In this document: one piece after another, positions 55,168-63,810 of the stretch
How positions within the stretch are numbered: the first letter of the stretch is position 1
Layout: each line of letters opens with the position of its first letter
Source: Lactobacillus panisapium
Lineage (GTDB): Bacteria; Bacillota; Bacilli; Lactobacillales; Lactobacillaceae
Reading direction: 5' to 3'
Assembly (NCBI RefSeq): GCF_019469265.1
Contig: NZ_CP048268.1
Location: forward strand, 417,501-481,500
Length of the DNA stretch: 64,000 bases
The notes under the pieces: model-generated
Seen by the model: the letters and a program-made list of their open reading frames with translations, nothing else
What the model was told of the DNA's origin: nothing
Databases searched by the model: none
Translations under genes and position numbers: made by a program

Positions 55168-55929
55168 TTAGTTAGCCTTGAAAAAGTTGGTTCTGACTGA
55201 ATACGCATCGCAAAAGATCCTCGTCATAATCTGCAATGGCAAGCGTGAGCGTACTTCATATTCGGGAAAGTAATTTGTCTTTGACTTATAGCCAATGAAG
55301 GACAGCGTTGAAGAAGTTAAAATGCTGCCAGCAGGATTAGTGGTAAACGTCAAAATAGGAATATCATTTTTTCGCAATGTTTTGGCAGCTTTGACCAATT
55401 CATCTGTTTCGCCATTCAGTGTAATAAAAATAGCGAGAGCATCCCGGTTTAATTTATTTGCAATTGTCATGATGATATTGGGATCAGAATGGAACTCACA
55501 GTATTTACCAGTTAGCTGCAATTTAACCATCATTTCATGTGCAATCGATTCTGACAGTCCCCGTGCAAACAAATAAACGATTTTAGCCTGCTTAGTCATG
55601 GAGATGCTATCTTCGATCGTACTGTAATTGAGATTGTGCAAGGTATTATTCATTTCAATCTCGTTTTTAGTAATAACGCTCCTAATCTTGTCATCTGCTT
55701 CATTTAAAACTGCGAAAGTAGAATTAGATTTACTTTTGAGTTTTAATGCTTCGCGATAAGAAGTATAGCCACTGTAACCCATCTTTTGCATGGTGCGAAC
55801 AATTGTGGCAGTAGAAACATTAGCAAATTGGCTTAACTTAACGATTGACATTTTAGCAATTTTATCCGGATTATTTTCGACAATATTCCAAAGATGCAAT
55901 TCAGCGGAACTTAGTTCTTTTGTCGGCAT
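55168..55929 (-). CDS. RpiR-family transcriptional regulator
   Basis: 253 aa. An N-terminal helix-turn-helix (KIAKMSIVKLSQFANVSTATIVRTMQKMGYSGYTSYREALK, about 22-62) and a C-terminal SIS sugar-phosphate domain (IVYLFARGLSESIAHEMMVKLQLTGKYCEF and ALAIFITLNGETDELVKAAKTLRK). Divergent from the kinase/EIIBCA operon, which it probably controls through the shared 120-bp region containing a cre site. Fructose operons normally have a DeoR-type regulator, so an RpiR protein here hints at a different ketose or sugar phosphate. Confidence 0.9.
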   Translation of the reverse strand: MPTKELSSAELHLWNIVENNPDKIAKMSIVKLSQFANVSTATIVRTMQKMGYSGYTSYREALKLKSKSNSTFAVLNEADDKIRSVITKNEIEMNNTLHNLNYSTIEDSISMTKQAKIVYLFARGLSESIAHEMMVKLQLTGKYCEFHSDPNIIMTIANKLNRDALAIFITLNGETDELVKAAKTLRKNDIPILTFTTNPAGSILTSSTLSFIGYKSKTNYFPEYEVRSRLPLQIMTRIFCDAYSVRTNFFKAN

Positions 55930-55967
55930 GATTATACCTCTTTTGTAAATAGTTTTCTGTTATTTTT

Positions 55968-55981
55968 AGTAAACGCTATCA
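55968..55981. promoter_or_regulatory. cre site between rpiR and kinase genes
   Basis: AGTAAACGCTATCA fits WGNAANCGNTNNCA fully. A TATAAT lies at 56012-56017 toward the kinase gene, without a clear -35 box. Confidence 0.65.
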
Positions 55982-56049
55982 TTTATGAAAATCGTTACAC
56001 TTTATTCTCTTTATAATAGTACAAAAGGCAAGGAAAAGGAGAAAAAGCA

Positions 56050-56979
56050 TTGATTTATACAATAACTTTAAATCCAGCAATCGATTTAGTAATTGTGACG
56101 AAAAAATTAGAACCAAAAGTTGTTAATCGAACGGAAAGTTTTGAATTGCAGCCTAACGGCAAGGGTGTCAATGTATCATTTATTTTAAAAAAGCTTGGCA
56201 TCAAAAGTGTTGCGACCGGTATTGGTGGCGGGTTCACGCTTGACTACGTTACTAATGGATTGGCGGCAAAAGGAATCAAAACTAAATTTTTGAAGGTGAA
56301 TGGTTTAACTAGAGTGAATGTTTTCACTAATGTCATTGACCAGAATACTGAATATAAAGAGGTTAATCCTGGACCAGAAATTAGTAAAGAAGTGCAGCAG
56401 CAATTTTTGGCTTATTTTGAGGAAACACTTACTGAAGAAGATTTAGTGGTAATTTCTGGTAGCTTTGCTCAGGGGATCGAACCAAGTTATTTGGTGCAAA
56501 TTGCCCGGATTGTCGCTGCCAAAAAAGCGAAGCTGGTAATTGATAGCAGCTATTTGGCGGTAGTTGATACCCTACCGTATCATCCGTTTTTACTTAAGCC
56601 TAACGAAACCGAACTGGCCAGTTTTTACCATTATAAAGGTGAAATGACTAGTGCCAAAACGGTTGAATTAGCGCAGAAATTGGTGCAGGCGGGCTGTCAA
56701 AATGTCCTAGTTTCGCTTGGTGCAAGAGGAGCAGCATTAATTAATGAAAAAGAAGTTTTATTTGCCAATGCTCCTAAAATCAAAGTGGTCAATTCAGCGT
56801 GTGCTGGTGACACGATGTTGGGTACTTTTCTTGCCTTCATAGAAAAAGGTCAGTCAATTAGTGAAGCACTAAAAGTAGCAGTAGCTGCCGGCAGTGATAC
56901 GGCAAGCAGAACGGGCTTGACGGATTTTAAATTAGATAAATTATTGCCGCAAATTACGGTTAAAGAAGGGATGAAATAA
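56050..56979 (+). CDS. PfkB-family kinase (1-phosphofructokinase or tagatose-6-phosphate kinase)
   Basis: 309-aa ribokinase-superfamily enzyme. Seen: the start MIYTITLNPAIDLVI, substrate loop LQPNGKGVNVSFILKKLGI (about 37-55), GSFAQGIEPSYL near 140-151, and the ATP/anion motif NSACAGDTMLGTFLAF with catalytic Asp in AGDTM (about 251-255). The overall pattern is closest to FruK, which makes fructose-1,6-bisphosphate, but LacC (tagatose-6-phosphate kinase) is a near relative and no other candidate lies in the window. The start is TTG with AAGGAG eight bases upstream. Followed one base later by the EIIBCA gene. Confidence 0.88.
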   Translation: MIYTITLNPAIDLVIVTKKLEPKVVNRTESFELQPNGKGVNVSFILKKLGIKSVATGIGGGFTLDYVTNGLAAKGIKTKFLKVNGLTRVNVFTNVIDQNTEYKEVNPGPEISKEVQQQFLAYFEETLTEEDLVVISGSFAQGIEPSYLVQIARIVAAKKAKLVIDSSYLAVVDTLPYHPFLLKPNETELASFYHYKGEMTSAKTVELAQKLVQAGCQNVLVSLGARGAALINEKEVLFANAPKIKVVNSACAGDTMLGTFLAFIEKGQSISEALKVAVAAGSDTASRTGLTDFKLDKLLPQITVKEGMK

Positions 56980-56980
56980 A

Positions 56981-58876
56981 ATGGCTAAATATGATTTAGT
57001 GGGTGCGACTGGGTGTGCAACCGGCGTTGCCCATACTTTTATGGCACAAGAGGCTTTGGAAAAAGCCGCCCAAAAATTAGGCTATACAATTAAAATTGAG
57101 ACTCACGGACAAACTGGGGTCGAAAACCGCTTGACTAGTGACGAAATTGAAGCAGCACAAGCAGTAATTGTCGCTTCAGATATTGATGTCGGTACAGAGA
57201 GATTTGCAGGTAAAAAACTAGTAGTTGTCCCAGTTGCCAAGGGATTAAAAGAGCCGGAAGAATTAATTAACAAGGCTCTGAATGCACCAGTTTATCGCCA
57301 AGATAAAAAACTGCAGTCAACGGAAGCTGTGGCAAATAATCAAACTATTGGTAATAAGCTTTATACTTCATTAATGAATGGGGTATCCCACATGTTGCCG
57401 TTTGTAGTTGCTGGTGGGGTATTGATTGCCATCTCCTTTTTTTGGGGAATAAACTCGGCTGATCCGAAAAATAGTGAATACAACCAATTTGCTGCAATGT
57501 TAAATACAGTTGGTAGCACAACGATGAACCTAATGGCGCCAGTTTTAGGAGCTTATATTGCAGAGGCATTAGCTCAAAGGACTGGCTTTGTAGTCGGACT
57601 AGCAGCGGGCTTTATAACTTTTAACGGCGGTGGCGGCTTTTTAGGCGCAATTGTTGGTGGTTATCTGGCTGTTATCGTTGTCTGGCTCCTGCAGAAATTA
57701 TTTCAACCTTTACCAGATGATAAATTTAGGGGACTAAAATCAATTTTTCTATTTCCAGTCTTAGGCGTATTAATTACCGGTGCAATTATGTACTGGTTAA
57801 ATACACCGATAAAAGCAATTAATCTGGGCTTGATGTCATGGCTAAAAGGCTTTGAAAATACTAGTCCAGTATTACTTGGAATTATCGTCGGGATGATGTG
57901 TGCTGCTGACTTTGGTGGTCCGATTAATAAGGCGGCTTATGTAACGGGCACGGTTTTACTAGCCCAAGGCAATTATTACTTTATGGCTGGCGTTTCTGCA
58001 GCATGTATTGCACCACCACTAGCTACGGGATTTGCTGTTTTAATGAATCCAAAAGCATATACCAAGAGTGAAAAAACGGCTGGCTATGTCAACTTCTTAT
58101 TAGGTTCAACGCATATCACAGAAGGAGCAATTCCGTTTGCTGCCAAGCACCCATTATGGAACATTCCTGCTTTTATGGTTGGCTCAGCTGTCGCATCAGT
58201 TTTAACTTACCTGACCCGGATCACAGTTCCTGCTCCCCACGGTGGTTTCATCGTTTTACCATTGGTCAATAAGCCATTTTTATGGGTACTTTGGATTGTC
58301 ATTGGAGCGATAATTTCTGGTGCATTACTGGCTTTAATTGCCGGCAGATTTGCTAAAAAAGAAGCTGTAGTTTCAAGTAATGAAAGTTCAATCATTACGG
58401 AAACTGCTCAGGCTAATCCCGAAGACCATGATCCAAGTAAAATTTTGGCACTAAATAATATTCAAGTTGACGTTGATGTAAATGACCGTGATGATGCCCT
58501 TAAGTATTTAGCTGACTTTGCAGTACAAAACAACTTGGCTACCGATGCCGCTAAGGTTTTGGCCAGTTACAAGCAGCGAGAACAAGAGGGCAGCACGGGA
58601 ATGACTGAAGGTTTTGCAATTCCGCATGCTCAATCAGCAGCAATTAATAAATCGGCGATGATAATCTTGAAATTAAAGAAACCAATTGATTGGCAGTCGC
58701 TAGATGGACAGAAAATCGATACTGTAATTTCATTCTTAATTCCAGAAGTAGATAGTAACTCACATTTAAAATATCTTTCCAATACGGCAAAATTGTTAAC
58801 TCATGAGGATTTCATTGCTAGTCTAAAAAAGGCTAATACACCGGAAGAAATCTATCACTTATTTAAAAATGAATAG
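56981..58876 (+). CDS. PTS fructose-family EIIBCA
   Basis: 631 aa in the order B-C-A. EIIB at 1-100 has the P-loop Cys12 in VGATGCATGVAHTFMAQEAL. The EIIC membrane domain, about 125-470, has ADFGGPINKAAYVTG and STHITEGAIPFAAKHP. EIIA at about 485-631 has its phosphorylated His in MTEGFAIPHAQSAAI. Gram-positive fructose permeases are usually A-B-C, so this order is less common. It is cotranscribed with the PfkB kinase. The substrate is fructose or, given LacD and the RpiR regulator next door, possibly tagatose. Confidence 0.9.
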   Translation: MAKYDLVGATGCATGVAHTFMAQEALEKAAQKLGYTIKIETHGQTGVENRLTSDEIEAAQAVIVASDIDVGTERFAGKKLVVVPVAKGLKEPEELINKALNAPVYRQDKKLQSTEAVANNQTIGNKLYTSLMNGVSHMLPFVVAGGVLIAISFFWGINSADPKNSEYNQFAAMLNTVGSTTMNLMAPVLGAYIAEALAQRTGFVVGLAAGFITFNGGGGFLGAIVGGYLAVIVVWLLQKLFQPLPDDKFRGLKSIFLFPVLGVLITGAIMYWLNTPIKAINLGLMSWLKGFENTSPVLLGIIVGMMCAADFGGPINKAAYVTGTVLLAQGNYYFMAGVSAACIAPPLATGFAVLMNPKAYTKSEKTAGYVNFLLGSTHITEGAIPFAAKHPLWNIPAFMVGSAVASVLTYLTRITVPAPHGGFIVLPLVNKPFLWVLWIVIGAIISGALLALIAGRFAKKEAVVSSNESSIITETAQANPEDHDPSKILALNNIQVDVDVNDRDDALKYLADFAVQNNLATDAAKVLASYKQREQEGSTGMTEGFAIPHAQSAAINKSAMIILKLKKPIDWQSLDGQKIDTVISFLIPEVDSNSHLKYLSNTAKLLTHEDFIASLKKANTPEEIYHLFKNE

Positions 58877-58921
58877 CATATAAAAAACAGGCTGAAAAAA
58901 ATTAAATATGTGTAAGAAATT

Positions 58922-58959
58922 GCTAAATTTCGTTGATTAAACGATAATTTAGCTTTTTT
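58922..58959 (+). terminator. Terminator after EIIBCA gene
   Basis: GCTAAATTTCGTT pairs imperfectly with AACGATAATTTAGC, followed by T6. Confidence 0.8.
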
Positions 58960-59074
58960 ATTTACAAATGCTGCTGAACAAATCTGTAGGAACTCATAGT
59001 TCGAACTATTTCTACCATTATATTTAAAAAGTCATTGACTTACTTTTAAGTTTTAGATTAAAGTTGGAGTTATG

Positions 59075-59088
59075 ATAAAGCGCTTTAT
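59075..59088. promoter_or_regulatory. Palindromic cre-like site upstream of levR-type gene
   Basis: ATAAAGCGCTTTAT is a perfect 14-bp palindrome and fits the cre core, with mismatches at positions 2 and 13. It is the only clear element in the 254 bp between the terminator and the regulator gene. Confidence 0.5.
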
Positions 59089-59213
59089 TAGCTAGATGTT
59101 TAAATTTACCAACCTGTATAATTGCGACTAAAGAGCCTTATTATATCAGCGAAAATAAGCAATTTGCAAAAACAAGTTAAAGACTATCTTGGGAGTATAA
59201 AAGGGAGGTTAAA

Positions 59214-61988
59214 TTGAATCTGAAAGAAAAAATTTTTACCCAAATTCAGCAGCAAACAGCAAGTAATTTATACTCAACTACCGAAATTGCTCAAAATTTA
59301 GGGGTGAGAAGAAATACCGTAAGTTATTATTTAAATCAATTAGTAGCAGAGAAAAAAATTATTAAAATCGGTGGTAAACCTGTTGTTTTCGTTGACCGTG
59401 CTGCACCAAAATTGCGGGATTTAGCTCTTCAAAATAAGTATCAGAATATGGCTAGTTTTAAAGCTGCCCTGACAAAAAAGGATGTTTTTACTGAAGTTAT
59501 TGGCTATAACAGTTCACTATATAACCAGATTCGTGAACTAAAGGCAGCTGCATCTTACCCCGGCGGGTTACCAGTTTTGTTAACAGGAGCCACGGGAACT
59601 GGCAAGAGCTATTTAGCTGGCAAATTTTATGAATATTGCGTGAATAAGGGTTATCTTCAAAAAGATGGCAAGTTTGTTAGTTTTAACTGTGCCGAATATG
59701 CCGATAATCCTGAATTGCTTACCAGTACGCTATTTGGCTATACCAAAGGAGCTTTTACTGGTGCAGATACGGCTAAACCGGGCTTGTTTGATGAAGCCGA
59801 CGGCGGGATGCTTTTTCTGGATGAGGTACACCGGTTGGATGCAAAAGGGCAAGAAAAATTATTTTCTTACTTGGATAAAGGGGAATTTTCTCCTGTTGGA
59901 GCAGCTAGTGCAACGAAAAAAGTTCATGTCAGGTTGATTTTTGCTACAACTGAAAACATTAAAAGTAATTTTTTACGCACTTTTATTCGGCGAATTCCTG
60001 TCCAGATTACTCTACCGCCAATAAAAAAGCGGACAAGTGAGGAGATTCGCTCATTAATCTTACACTTTTACCTTGAACATGCTCGAAAAATTAACCGTGA
60101 GATTATTGTGGATGACAAAGTATTTTCAACGCTAGTTCATATTGGTTACGAAAATAATATTGGCCAATTAAAAAATATTGTTTTGCTATCTTTGGCAAAT
60201 GCGTTGAAGCGTCGTTCAGATGAAGAGAAAACTGCAATTTCGGTAAAGCTAGTTGATTTACCGTACAAGGTGTTAATGTCAAATTATGTAAAAGAATACG
60301 CCGTTTCAAGTCGTGAAGCTGCCCAACTGGTGATTAAGCCTACTAGTCACATCAAGGACTTTTTGATTCAAAGGTCAGACTCAAACCATATTGAAGAAAC
60401 GATGCGGCAAATTTTAACGGCCTATGCCAAACATTACCCGATTGCTATATTTAAAAAAATGGCTGACGAAAAAATTGCGGAACTATGCGATTTTTTGGTT
60501 TTCAAGCAACAACGATTAGGTGTCGGGCCATTACCGCTCAGTTTTTTTCAGGAAATACTAAATCAAAAATTTGGTTATTTACAAAATGATTTTGGTAATG
60601 ACCTCAATGGTAATGTCATTTTAACCCTGGCATTTTATTTTTATTACAGGCAAGCTAATCAGTGGCACTTGTCTTTATCAGAACAAAAAACTTGTAAGCA
60701 AATAATGCAGGAATGGGATATCACCAGTGACAATGATCAGCTTACTTCCCTAATTATGTCCACGGCTACCGAGATTTTTAATCTTCACGTAGACGAATTT
60801 GATAACTTATTTTTACTGCTTTTTCTCAATAGTATTCAAAAAAGTGAAAACCCTGATATTATTCATGGCGTTGTATTGGCGCATGGTTATTCAACGGCCA
60901 GCAGTATTGCTAATGTCGTTAATAAATTAGAAGGAAAGAATTTATTAGACTCATTCGATATGCCAATTGATATTGAGCCCGAGGATATTGCCCAAAAAAT
61001 TCGCAGTTATGTCAAAATTCATCAGGTTAAAAATGGCTTGATATTAATGGTTGATATGGGTTCATTGGAACAGATTCCGCAATTGCTAAAAACCAACCTA
61101 GATTATCCCATTGCGATTTTTAATAATGTTTCAACGCAACTAGCCTTGTTTGTGGCAGACTGTCTAAAGAAAAAGATGACCCTGGAAATGATTGTTAAAG
61201 AAACCAAGGCAGCCGTTAACAATGATTACAAAATTATTTATCCAGCGGTATTAAAGAAAAATATTTTGATTATTTGTTGTAATACCGGTGTGGGTACAGC
61301 CAGCAAAATTAAGCAGCTGCTCCTTGCCAGTTTGCCAAAAAAGATAAACTTATTGATCAAAACCTATGATTATGACTTCTTAAATTTAGCCGGTCAAGAA
61401 AAATTACTAAAGGAAAAGTACCATATCTTAGCGATTGTCGGCACGGTTAATCCTAAATATCAGGATATTGCTTATATCTCTCTTGATCAATTAGTCAACG
61501 GGGAAAAGATTGAAGACTTGCAAAATGCGCTGGCTGGTTTCTTAACTAAGAAAGAGTCACTGGAATTTAATAGTAATGTTGTTCGCAACTTTACCATTGA
61601 AAAAGTGCTGAACTCGTTAACAATTTTGGATACTCATGTGGTCATGAAAAATATCGACCTTGTTTTAAAAGAGCTCGATGCATTTTTAACCAAACCGTTG
61701 AAAAATCGAACAAGGATGTTACTGTATGTTCACATTAGCTGCATGATTGAACGGATTATTCGAAAGCAGCCGCTAACGTCGGAACCAGAAGGCTTGTCTC
61801 TTGCCAATGAACAAGAGCTTTTGGATAAATTAAAAAGTTCGCTCAATATTCTGGAAACAATATACAGTATTAGTATTCCGAAAAATGAGGTGAAGTATAT
61901 TTGCGAATTAATCATTAATTCTGAAAGTGATATCAATACGTCTGCAGATGATAACAATTCTTTTGACACTTCTACAATTACCGAATAA
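59214..61988 (+). CDS. levR: LevR-type sigma-54 activator with PTS domains
   Basis: 924 aa. A helix-turn-helix (about 20-55: YSTTEIAQNLGVRRNTVSYYLNQLV) is followed by the AAA+ domain, with Walker A GATGTGKS (125-132), the sigma-54 contact loop GAFTGA (169-174) and Walker B GMLFLDE (188-194). An EIIA(Man)-like domain has His557 in LAHGYSTA, an EIIB(Gat)-like domain has Cys689 in CCNTGVGTA, and a C-terminal PRD (about 800-905) has a His in LLYVHISCMIERII. Start is TTG with AAGGGAGGT upstream. The PTS domains let phosphorylation control its activity. Its target is surely the sigma-54 promoter at 62083. Confidence 0.93.
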   Translation: MNLKEKIFTQIQQQTASNLYSTTEIAQNLGVRRNTVSYYLNQLVAEKKIIKIGGKPVVFVDRAAPKLRDLALQNKYQNMASFKAALTKKDVFTEVIGYNSSLYNQIRELKAAASYPGGLPVLLTGATGTGKSYLAGKFYEYCVNKGYLQKDGKFVSFNCAEYADNPELLTSTLFGYTKGAFTGADTAKPGLFDEADGGMLFLDEVHRLDAKGQEKLFSYLDKGEFSPVGAASATKKVHVRLIFATTENIKSNFLRTFIRRIPVQITLPPIKKRTSEEIRSLILHFYLEHARKINREIIVDDKVFSTLVHIGYENNIGQLKNIVLLSLANALKRRSDEEKTAISVKLVDLPYKVLMSNYVKEYAVSSREAAQLVIKPTSHIKDFLIQRSDSNHIEETMRQILTAYAKHYPIAIFKKMADEKIAELCDFLVFKQQRLGVGPLPLSFFQEILNQKFGYLQNDFGNDLNGNVILTLAFYFYYRQANQWHLSLSEQKTCKQIMQEWDITSDNDQLTSLIMSTATEIFNLHVDEFDNLFLLLFLNSIQKSENPDIIHGVVLAHGYSTASSIANVVNKLEGKNLLDSFDMPIDIEPEDIAQKIRSYVKIHQVKNGLILMVDMGSLEQIPQLLKTNLDYPIAIFNNVSTQLALFVADCLKKKMTLEMIVKETKAAVNNDYKIIYPAVLKKNILIICCNTGVGTASKIKQLLLASLPKKINLLIKTYDYDFLNLAGQEKLLKEKYHILAIVGTVNPKYQDIAYISLDQLVNGEKIEDLQNALAGFLTKKESLEFNSNVVRNFTIEKVLNSLTILDTHVVMKNIDLVLKELDAFLTKPLKNRTRMLLYVHISCMIERIIRKQPLTSEPEGLSLANEQELLDKLKSSLNILETIYSISIPKNEVKYICELIINSESDINTSADDNNSFDTSTITE

Positions 61989-62027
61989 TGTGTCAAAAAT
62001 GGCGCAATTAAAATAAGCAAAATAACG

Positions 62028-62069
62028 CCCAATCATGATTATGGAGGCAATCATGGTTGGGTCTTTTTT
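62028..62069 (+). terminator. levR terminator
   Basis: CCCAATCATGATT and AATCATGGTTGGG pair with one wobble, followed by T7 after C. Confidence 0.9.
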
Positions 62070-62082
62070 TATCTGACAGATC

Positions 62083-62099
62083 TTGGCACGAAATTTGCT
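62083..62099 (+). promoter_or_regulatory. Sigma-54 (-24/-12) promoter
   Basis: TTGGCAC-N5-TTGCT, a full match to the RpoN consensus with the GG and GC pairs at the correct distance. It lies 33 bp before the EIIA gene and directly after the levR-type activator gene. Enhancer sites for the activator were not identified. Confidence 0.9.
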
Positions 62100-62131
62100 A
62101 TTAAATAAATGAAAGTGGGGGTGAGAAGTAG

Positions 62132-62551
62132 ATGAAGCGGCATTTAGAATTAGCTTCACATGGACATTTGGCATCCGGGGCATTAAGTGCCTTAAAGATT
62201 TTAGTTGGAAACAAAAATAATATTTCGGCAGTGGATTGTTACGTGGATAATTCTTTTGATTTGCAAAAAACGGTGGAAAAAGTCATCAGTGATCATAAAG
62301 AAGAGGACTTAATTGTGGTAACAGACTTATTTGGCGGCAGTGTCAATAACGAATTCATGCAGCATCTGACTGATAACGTCTTTTTGATTGCGGGGATGAA
62401 TTTGCCATTCTTATTAGAATTAGCAGTCAATTTAGATTCGCCTGTGCCAACTAAAGAAATTATCCAAAATGCACTGAATGCCTCAGCCAAGAGCTTAAAA
62501 TTTTGCAACGCAATTGACTTGTCCGAGACACTTCAAGATGAGAACTTTTAG
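62132..62551 (+). CDS. PTS mannose-family EIIA (sigma-54 operon)
   Basis: 139-aa EIIA with phosphorylated His10 in LELASHGHLASGALSALKILVG, then IVVTDLFGGSVNNEFMQHL and FLIAGMNLPFLLEL. It starts behind GGGGGTGAG. First gene of a four-gene EIIA-EIIB-EIIC-EIID operon under sigma-54 control. It is the closest relative in the window of the His-less protein at 28638 (shared GGS-NN and NLPFL). The sugar is unknown; LevR-controlled systems of other Firmicutes carry fructose, mannose, sorbose or similar. Confidence 0.9.
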   Translation: MKRHLELASHGHLASGALSALKILVGNKNNISAVDCYVDNSFDLQKTVEKVISDHKEEDLIVVTDLFGGSVNNEFMQHLTDNVFLIAGMNLPFLLELAVNLDSPVPTKEIIQNALNASAKSLKFCNAIDLSETLQDENF

Positions 62552-62563
62552 AAAGGAAAAATT

Positions 62564-63028
62564 ATGATTGTTTTAACAAGAGTAGATCACCGTTTATTAC
62601 ATGGTCAGGTAGCTTTTTCGTGGACGTCACATTTATCAGCTAATTGTATTTTATTAGCTAATGATAAAATCGCGCAGGATGAAACCCAAAAGGCAATTAC
62701 CAAGTTAGCTAAGCCAAGTGGGGTCAAATTAGTAATAAAAACCGTTGCTGATTCGATCAAAGCGCTTAATAGCGGTGTGACAGATAAATATAAATTGTTT
62801 ATTGTTGTTGCCAGTGTTGACGATGCTTATCAGCTTGTCAAACAGGTGCCACAAATCAAGGCACTTAATTTAGGTGGTACTAAGGCCGGTGAAAACAAGA
62901 AATCCTTATCGGCAGCTATTTTTGTTACTGCTGATGAAGAAGCCAAGTTAAAAGAATTGAGTGATGCCGGGATAGAAATCTATTGCCAGCAGGTACCAAC
63001 AGAAAAGAAAAAAGAGCTTTTTAAGTAA
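62564..63028 (+). CDS. PTS mannose-family EIIB (sigma-54 operon)
   Basis: 154-aa phosphocarrier with active His13 in TRVDHRLLHGQVAFSWTSHLSANCILLANDKIAQDETQKAITKLAKP. The later KALNLGGTKAGENKKSLSAAIFVTADE matches the EIIB fold. It starts behind GAAAGGA, 12 bases after the EIIA gene. Second gene of the operon. Confidence 0.92.
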   Translation: MIVLTRVDHRLLHGQVAFSWTSHLSANCILLANDKIAQDETQKAITKLAKPSGVKLVIKTVADSIKALNSGVTDKYKLFIVVASVDDAYQLVKQVPQIKALNLGGTKAGENKKSLSAAIFVTADEEAKLKELSDAGIEIYCQQVPTEKKKELFK

Positions 63029-63042
63029 AAGGAGGAGCAATT

Positions 63043-63810
63043 ATGCAAACCTTTTTAATTTTTCTAGTGGCGATCTTTGGTTATGCCGAATATTTTTTAT
63101 TTGGAAGAAGCCAAACTTATCGGCCAATCGTGATGTGCGCTCTGACAGGATTGGTATTAGGTAACTTATCTGCCGGAGTTATTATTGGCGCACAAATGGA
63201 ACTAGCTTTTATCGGGGTGCAGGAAATTGGATTGTCAACGCCGCAGGATATGGTTTCCGCCAGTATTGTGGGCACTAGTATTGCAATTCAGTCAGGCAGC
63301 AACTTTGCAACGGCAATTGCCTTCGGTTTGCCAATTTCGATGGTAGTGCTATTTGTTCAAAATCTCGTCTATGTTTTAATTTCTCCGGCATTTGTTGCTA
63401 AATGTGAGCAGATTGCTGGTGAAGGAAAAACTAAGTTATTCAGTCGGTTTACTTTTTGGGGCGGAACCATTCTACACTTTGCGCCTTCCATAATTTTAGT
63501 TACGGCAACTTTTGTTTTAGGTAATCATTTTGCCAAAAGCATTATTAACTTGATTCCCAATTTTGTTCAAGACGGTTTAATTGTTGCAAGTGAAATTTTA
63601 CCTGCCTTTGGTTTTGCCATGCTACTTGAAGTCATTATGAAAAAAGAAATTTTTCCCTTCTTCTTTCTTGGCTTCCTGATTGCAGCCTACTTAAAAGTCC
63701 CAATAATGGGAATTGCCTTCTTTGGCGTAATCTTGATTGCAATCATGTACTATCGTGACCAAAAACTAGCAACAGAAACGGAGAGTGAAGCAAATGACGA
63801 CGACTTCTAG
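63043..63810 (+). CDS. PTS mannose-family EIIC (sigma-54 operon)
   Basis: 255-aa membrane subunit with family marks AIFGYAEYFLFGRSQTYRPIVMCALTGLVLGNLSAGVIIGAQMELAFIGVQEIG and several later helices. It starts behind AAAGGAGGAG. The end overlaps the EIID start by 17 bases, so the two are coupled. Third gene of the operon. Confidence 0.92.
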   Translation: MQTFLIFLVAIFGYAEYFLFGRSQTYRPIVMCALTGLVLGNLSAGVIIGAQMELAFIGVQEIGLSTPQDMVSASIVGTSIAIQSGSNFATAIAFGLPISMVVLFVQNLVYVLISPAFVAKCEQIAGEGKTKLFSRFTFWGGTILHFAPSIILVTATFVLGNHFAKSIINLIPNFVQDGLIVASEILPAFGFAMLLEVIMKKEIFPFFFLGFLIAAYLKVPIMGIAFFGVILIAIMYYRDQKLATETESEANDDDF

